Position numbers and translations under genes: made by a program. Positions 58,947-64,000 of a DNA stretch of 64,000 bases are shown piece by piece. The stretch lies in assembly GCA_934047225.1 (NCBI GenBank), contig OW203992.1, forward strand, positions 15,241,501 to 15,305,500, written 5' to 3'. Under the pieces are notes generated by a model that saw only the letters and a program-made list of their open reading frames with translations, searched no databases and was not told the DNA's origin. Position 1 is the first letter of the stretch. Each line of letters opens with the position of its first letter. The DNA is from Ypsolopha sequella (lineage: Eukaryota; Arthropoda; Insecta; Lepidoptera; Ypsolophidae).

Positions 58947-59939
58947 GTACGTATCGTATGGTTCAAGTTGTTCATACATGTACTTACCTAAAAAAATTAA
59001 TTATCACTAGGTAATTGAGCCATTGAATTAAATTAATGCAATATATGCAGCGTGTGAGCCTAAAATATTAATTTGCAATGTTTATTGCCGACTCTGGCAC
59101 ATATCAAGGCAAGTCTGGTAATAATTAAGTTTGGCAGTAGATCTAGTTGTAGCATGTTTTACGTCAATCACGGATCATTCGACTGAATCGCAACAGAAAA
59201 ATGCTCTCACAGTGATTAATATTTTGCACTACATGATTTTTGGATACAGATTTAAAACTCGGTTGATTATATTCTAAATGTCTAATAAATTGAACATTCT
59301 GATAGCGAATCCCAAAAACAATTGGTTTCTCTTTAAATACAAATAGAAATACATAGTTGATTCGGGCATCAGTCCAAATTATTTGAAACCGTTTCAATTG
59401 CAGTACACTTCTTTCTATTGTTATTTGTTCTTGCTTTTCCTATTGGATCAAGAGTATGAGGTGCTGTAATTGGATTAGAAATCACGAGGTAGATGACTAG
59501 AGTCATCTGACCCATAAACAAACAGTGGAGCGTTGATTATCCGGCGACGACCGACTATCCGAATATCCGCTATTTTCAGATCTCTAAACCTGAAAAATGC
59601 CCGTGACCTGGCGGCATGTAAACGGATAGGGTTACTTGCGTATGGTTTAAAAGATATAAATTAAGTATGTGCGGTGGTTACATACTTTAGGTACAAACTT
59701 TTTGATATATCTACCACGTAACTGATGCTTTTATTCCTAAATTATTATTTTGGATTATCGACGCTCTATCTACTGTTTTGTGTTACTTTTTAGTTCTGAC
59801 TTGAGACCTGAAATACCATTAAAATGGTAAATATGAATTCTTTCGACTATTATGTCTTTTCAGCTCCTCGCAGTTTTGTACCGTTTTCTTGTGTCTGGTC
59901 CGGCTCTCCACCTCACATAAATATCCCTTATGGTTCCAG

Positions 59940-60084
59940 CAATAAGTCTCATAACGAGAAGCGTCGCCGCGACCTCGAGAACGAGGCGATAAACCAGCTA
60001 GAGGAGCTCCTGAGCTCGTGTCTCGAGGCGGTCAAGCAGCCGGACAAAAACGGCATCGTCCGTGAGGCCACCAAGCAGATACAG
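59940..60084 (+). CDS. tai: taiman exon 3 (bHLH domain)
   Basis: 49 codons including the split Ile: INKSHNEKRRRDLENEAINQ, LEELLSSCLEAVKQPDKNGI, VREATKQIQ. Basic region NEKRRRDLEN, helix 1, an expanded loop with QPDKNG, then helix 2. This is the bHLH of p160/NCOA coactivators (human NCOA1-3, insect Taiman), which dimerise and, in insects, partner the juvenile hormone receptor Met. Acceptor GGTTCCAG|C, donor ATACAG|GTACTT (phase 0). The LEELL inside helix 1 fits LxxLL but is a structural part of the helix. Confidence 0.92.
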
Positions 60085-60382
60085 GTACTTAATATATACA
60101 AATATGTGGAGCTTCACTGTAATGAAGAGCTCGACCGGGCTTTAGCCCACGCTGTGTATAGGGCATAGGGCCTCTTCTTTGCCACGCCATTCTCTTTGGT
60201 CTCTCTCGTCAGCCTCATACATTGCCCTCCAGCAATTCTGACATTATCCTCACGCTATGTGGCATTAGTCTTTGGTGACATACTGAAGAAGAACCAAGAA
60301 ATAGAAGAGCTTGTATGTGGAAGAAAAGAAAATATGTGTATGTCTTTGCCTGTCTTTAAGCCCAGTTTCCATCGTTGACTAG

Positions 60383-60529
60383 GAGGTGCTGAACCGACGG
60401 CGCGAGTGCCCGCTCGAGTGCCCGACGCGGTCCCCTGGGCTACCGTTGTCGCCGCTGCAAGGAGGCGAGGTCAGCTCCACCCAGCCGCACTCGTCGCTTC
60501 ACTATTCCGAGCTCACCACGCTCATCGAG
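60383..60529 (+). CDS. tai: taiman exon 4 (bHLH-PAS linker)
   Basis: 49 codons, phase 0 on both sides: EVLNRRRECPLECPTRSPGL, PLSPLQGGEVSSTQPHSSLH, YSELTTLIE. It completes bHLH helix 2 and gives a Pro/Ser-rich linker before PAS-A. Acceptor GACTAG|GAGG, donor ATCGAG|GTAAAC. High GC and clean borders support it; the linker itself is poorly conserved between insects. Confidence 0.85.
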
Positions 60530-60832
60530 GTAAACTGACAGTACTTTTAGGGTGCCATCAAAATTTTCCGACTTTCCGCCGCGTAACTTAGAAACGGTTT
60601 GGCACATTGAGCTGAAATTTGTCAAAATTATAAAATATAATCATAAATAATTCACGGTATTGTTTTTTAAATACAGTTTTTGGTTAACTATTGTTGAATA
60701 ACTATTTTAAGTGACAAAGAAAATTAAAGGAAATTTAAATAATTTTTTGTACAAGTTTGAAAATAGTCATATCATTTTTAAATAATTTTTTTAGGGCTGT
60801 TTTGATTTTGAAACATGTTGTCTTTTTTCCAG

Positions 60833-61116
60833 GCTTTGAAGCACTATACCAGCAGTCTCGGTTTGGTGTTACTCGAAATCAACTGCAAGGGCGAAATTGT
60901 ATGCGTTACTGAAAATATCAAGGATCTGATCAATCTGGACAGAAACGAGCTATACAAGAAGTCGATATTTTCTCTGTTGCACATCAACGACCATTCGAAA
61001 ATCAGACCCCTGCTGAGGAGTGTGCAGTCGTTTGGATGGGGCGCTGATAGTGAGGGCTTGCAGGCTGTTCAAGCTAAGCTTCTGCTGAAGACTTCTAATG
61101 TCCCTGAGAGTGCTGG
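60833..61116 (+). CDS. tai: taiman exon 5 (PAS-A domain)
   Basis: 94 codons plus two bases: ALKHYTSSLGLVLLEINCKG, EIVCVTENIKDLINLDRNEL, YKKSIFSLLHINDHSKIRPL, LRSVQSFGW ... AKLLLKTSNVPESAG. Typical PAS-A: a GLVLLEINxxGxIVxVTENI strand, then the LYKKSIFSLLHxxDH helix-strand motif shared with NCOA proteins. Acceptor TTTTCCAG|GCT, donor GCTGG|GTAAAT (phase 2). Confidence 0.92.
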
Positions 61117-61589
61117 GTAAATAGTTTTATTTAACTTGTACATAAATTTCATAACAATTAACCTAAATAACGTAAAAAAACCAGCCGGTTAGACCACCAC
61201 ACATCGCTCATAGATGTGCGACAAATTTGTGCAATATAGTAAATTTATGCAACTTTGCACAATTTCTCGCAACTATGTTGATACATGAAAACTTAAAACT
61301 TGTTTTTTTTTATTTATCTTCAAAGTAGTTGACAGAAAATCAGAAAACTTGCTAATTACGAACCTCGCGTGACATGTTTTATTATTATATCGAGCAATAT
61401 TCCACAAGCAATATTCCACTTTGCGCTGGATATTAAATAATATATTTTATAATTTATATACGATAATCTACCTATTTTTTATTTATCTGTATTTCTATTC
61501 GCCAGCCATTATTTTAGGCTACTGTTGGTCGTTGATCTCTTTTGTTTCATTAATAGATGTTAAATCTATAACCGTTATTCAGTTTAAGG

Positions 61590-62205
61590 GTGACATGACT
61601 CAAACAAACAAGGCTTTTATTAAGGGGGGGCTATGCTATATTCACTCCTTCTTACTTGAAAGATCGCTTTGTTTTTCTTCGTTGTAAAAACGACCATAAT
61701 CTAAAGCCATCTGAAAATATTCATTTAGCATTTCCAGTTTATACTACTTGATTTTATGGTAACTTGTTTACGTTAGAAGCTATACGTCTATGGAATGCCC
61801 TTCCTCTCGCAATAAGACAAGCTCCATCCTTACAAGTTTTCAAAACTCTGGTTAAACAACATTATCTTTTACTTTGATCAAATTGTTTCTTTATTATTCT
61901 TCTTATTATTTTTATTTCTACCTGTTCCTTTTATATTTACACTGATTTATTTTTGTTTATATATTATTTATGTATAGGTATGTTTAAATATATACATATA
62001 TGTGTATAATTGTATCTATTTATTCTGTACACCGCCTCTACACATTGTTTTCTTTCTTTTAAGAGTTCCTCCATCCAAAGTTTGTCTGGAAGAGATCGCT
62101 TTTTAGTGATAAGACCGCAAATTGGACCCTACTTTTACTTTTTAATTTGTCTATTTACTTTGTTTTTGGTGTGCAATAAAGAATATTGTATTGTATTGTA
62201 TATTC
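61590..62205 (+). mobile_element. CR1-like LINE 3' end
   Basis: Broken C-terminal ORF2 phrase EAIRLWNALPLAIRQAPSLQ, VFKTLVKQHYLLL and stop (61777-61875), then an AT-rich 3' UTR and a terminal (TTGTA)n-type repeat at about 62180-62202. A microsatellite-like 3' end is typical of CR1 elements. Confidence 0.7.
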
Positions 62206-62599
62206 GCTATGACATTTTCACAGGAAACTGACAGCTGATTAGAACAATATGTAATGTACAAAGCTGCGAATAGTAAACATTGTTGGTTTTTGAACAACCA
62301 TTGTTTAAAACACTATGACATACAATACAATGTTTATTTTTGTTGTCTGTAATCTGTAATGCTATCGAAACACTTAAAACCTAAATCAATCGAAGAAAGT
62401 TAATACTTATAAAATGAAGTTTTACAAAACTGTAGATATTTTCATTATCATTCGATAATATTGGTCCCGATTAGGAATTGAAAAGTTTCTTTAAAACTAA
62501 TATATACACTAGAGTCATGATAAAAAATGTGTAATTACGTTGTAATATCGTGTGATGCACATGCTTAGTGGTCTTTGATCATTCGTCATGATTAGACGA

Positions 62600-62814
62600 T
62601 GTACAGACAGCAAAGGAGAAATGTAACCACGCCCAGCGCAAACACTTTAATCTTAAGACCCACAGAGATAGATGAGATGTGAAATATTTGGTCAATACAT
62701 ACACACATGCACTATTTATTAAGTATTTTTTTTTATCATCAATCACACATATGTGGGTCTTAGGATTAGTGTTTGCGCTGGGCCTGGTAACTTATCTTTT
62801 TTGCTGTCTGTACA
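62600..62814. mobile_element. Hairpin MITE in tai intron 5
   Basis: TGTACAGACAGCAAAGGAGA, then CCCAGCGCAAACACT ... TAAGACCCACA, mirrored by TGTGGGTCTTAGGATTAGTG, TTTGCGCTGGGCC and TTGCTGTCTGTACA. Arms are about 68 bp. Confidence 0.78.
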
Positions 62815-63004
62815 TAAAATGACGTCAAGATAAGCAGTGAAAGTTATCTTCTTGGGCTTGGTCTCTTTTATCAATTTGTTGATTTGTTGATTAATTTACG
62901 CGCGATGGAACTTGGGACGGTGACATGAAAGAAGAGTGAATGCGGGAAATAAAGCGAAAAGAGCCCTGCACTCCTTTATGGGGTAGCCAAAGTGTTCAAG
63001 AGCA

Positions 63005-63460
63005 TGATTGGCAGTTCATAATGGAGTGGTAGCCACTACACTTACGTATAGTAGTGAATGTTGGGTATGGCAAGATAATCATCGAAATAGAGCGAATGTT
63101 GTAGAAATGCGTTCCTTATTGAATGAGAGTGTAAAATACGACATAAGGGATCGTTGCGGCCTGAAAGAAGATGTAGTGACTAGAACAGAAAAAAGATGCT
63201 TCGGTGGTTTGGACATGTAGAGAGGATGAATGACGAAATGCATTTATAGTACGCAAGTAGGAGGTAAAGCTTGACGGGCCCCCTAGAAGGATGTGTGTCG
63301 ACCAAATTGCAAAGTCAGAAGTACCCGGAATAGAAGAGCTTGTAGATAGATATGGACGAAACGAAAGAGGTGTGCACGATCGTAGCAGATGGACATCTGT
63401 AGTCTCCGCTTACCCCTCTGGGAAACAAGCGGCGTGGGTATTTGTGTATGTATGATAAAT
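63005..63460 (+). mobile_element. RTE-like LINE ORF2 C-terminal relic
   Basis: TLTYSSECWVWQDNHRNRAN, VVEMRSLL ... RDRCGLKEDVVTRTEKRCF, then frames broken by stops that still show a VERM-like region and RSTRNRRAC. A typical lepidopteran LINE C-terminus, related to the piece at 31640-31910. Confidence 0.7.
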
Positions 63461-63728
63461 AAAGTATGCGTGCGTACTGCATAGCAACATTAGTGCAATT
63501 TAAAACAATATCTTATCTGGCACTGTAAGTGCCATGCAATAAAGCATGCTACCCAATTAAATAATTTCACTATGTTTCATAAGTTTTTCTCATTTATAAA
63601 TTTCTTTTCGACTGAGTGCTTACACATCAGAAAAATACGAACCACCTGGTATGTTCGAAATGAACGATATTAAATCCTCTTGTTGGGATTGAATCATAGT
63701 AATAAGTATTTATTTATTATGGTTGCAG

Positions 63729-63913
63729 GTACGTGGAAGCATTGATCCACTGTGCACCAGTGCGCGGCTCGGGGACGGAGGCGGGCGGCTCCGTCATGTG
63801 CGTCATCCGGCGCTGCGAGGACGCGTCGGCCGCTATCCTGCCCGCCCGGCCCCGCCCGCCCCACGTGCCAGACCACATCACCTTCCGACTGGACACTACC
63901 TTCACTATATTGT
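63729..63913 (+). CDS. tai: taiman exon 6 (PAS-A end to PAS-B start)
   Basis: Starts with the base completing the split Gly codon: GYVEALIHCAPVRGSGTEAG, GSVMCVIRRCEDASAAILPA, RPRPPHVPDHITFRLDTTFT, IL. It covers the last PAS-A strands, a Pro-rich hinge and the first strand leading to PAS-B (DHITFRLDTTFTI). Acceptor GGTTGCAG|G, donor TTGT|GTAAGT (phase 1). Very GC-rich. The rest of the gene (PAS-B, receptor-interaction LxxLL motifs, activation domains) lies beyond the window. Confidence 0.87.
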
Positions 63914-63945
63914 GTAAGTGTCTAACGCTCTCTGAACGTCCGATG

Positions 63946-64000
63946 GGCCCGCCCCATGTGCCGGAACCACACCACCTTCTGACTAGACACTACCTTCACT
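63946..64000 (+). pseudogene. Broken partial duplicate of taiman exon 6 3' end
   Basis: About 55 bp just downstream of the donor repeat exon 6 positions 63853-63906 with about 94-bp offset: GCCCGCCCCATGTGCCGGAA against GCCCGCCCCACGTGCCAGAC, then CACCTTCTGACTAGACACTA against CACCTTCCGACTGGACACTA. One base is inserted (after CCGGA), and CGA has become the stop TGA. It is therefore not codingly equivalent. It continues to the window edge. Confidence 0.85.

Larger units (their letters stand above)
61117..63728 (+). other. tai: taiman intron 5 (2.6 kb), filled with transposon relics
   Basis: GTAAAT ... GGTTGCAG. Contains a CR1-like LINE tail, a hairpin MITE and an RTE-like LINE fragment, all annotated separately. 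No additional exon was recognised. Confidence 0.8.

Noticed and set aside
60290..60345. Extra tai exon between exons 3 and 4
   Set aside because: The phrase GAAATAGAAGAGCTTGTA resembles the RTE-like repeat at 63.3 kb; no splice sites, and exons 3 and 4 already join in frame.

Overview
This is a window of an insect nuclear genome, almost certainly a moth or butterfly. It is AT-rich, genes are split by introns with GT...AG borders, and the space between exons is packed with decayed transposons. Several of these resemble repeats common in Lepidoptera: a tRNA-headed SINE, RTE-, R1/Jockey- and CR1-like LINE pieces, and the 'gttccgtacc ... cttggccggttt' repeat. There is no bacterial-style gene organisation. 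Nearly all open frames of 60-125 codons are chance frames or lie inside repeats.

The one host gene that can be named with confidence is on the + strand at the right end: the 5' part of taiman (tai), the insect p160/NCOA bHLH-PAS steroid-receptor coactivator. Five consecutive exons (58827-58946, 59940-60084, 60383-60529, 60833-61116, 63729-63913) join in frame and give a conserved KKIRKKSDHKPQSQ leader, a bHLH domain, a linker, PAS-A and the approach to PAS-B. The gene runs off the right edge. A plausible coding first exon (51549-51709) lies 7.1 kb upstream behind a GC-rich promoter-like block, and its splice phase fits exon 2. Just after the last exon, 63946-64000 is a broken partial copy of that exon's 3' end.

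Near the left end is a second, unidentified + strand gene start: a CRE- and TATA-containing promoter (3630-3740) and a 37-codon first coding exon ending at a strong donor (3826-3938). Its later exons were not found.

The most striking resident is an apparently intact Transib-superfamily DNA transposon (24008-27415). It has a 700-codon RAG1-like transposase on the - strand, near-identical 313-bp terminal inverted repeats starting CACGGTG (one base from the V(D)J RSS heptamer), and a perfect GC-rich 5-bp target duplication, CGCCG.

Other DNA transposons include a TTAA-flanked 3.1-kb element with a THAP-like exon (6050-9136), an 8-bp-TSD hAT MITE (36219-36822), a hAT relic that keeps its transposase C-terminus (45947-46368), a Merlin-like MITE with 8-bp TSD (41019-41702), an inverted-repeat element enclosing a 104-bp minisatellite (30775-32722), and about a dozen hairpin MITEs. 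LINE relics lie at about 0.5, 2.1, 28.9-30.2, 31.7, 42.4-43.9, 49.2-49.8, 53.6, 61.6-62.2 and 63.0-63.5 kb.
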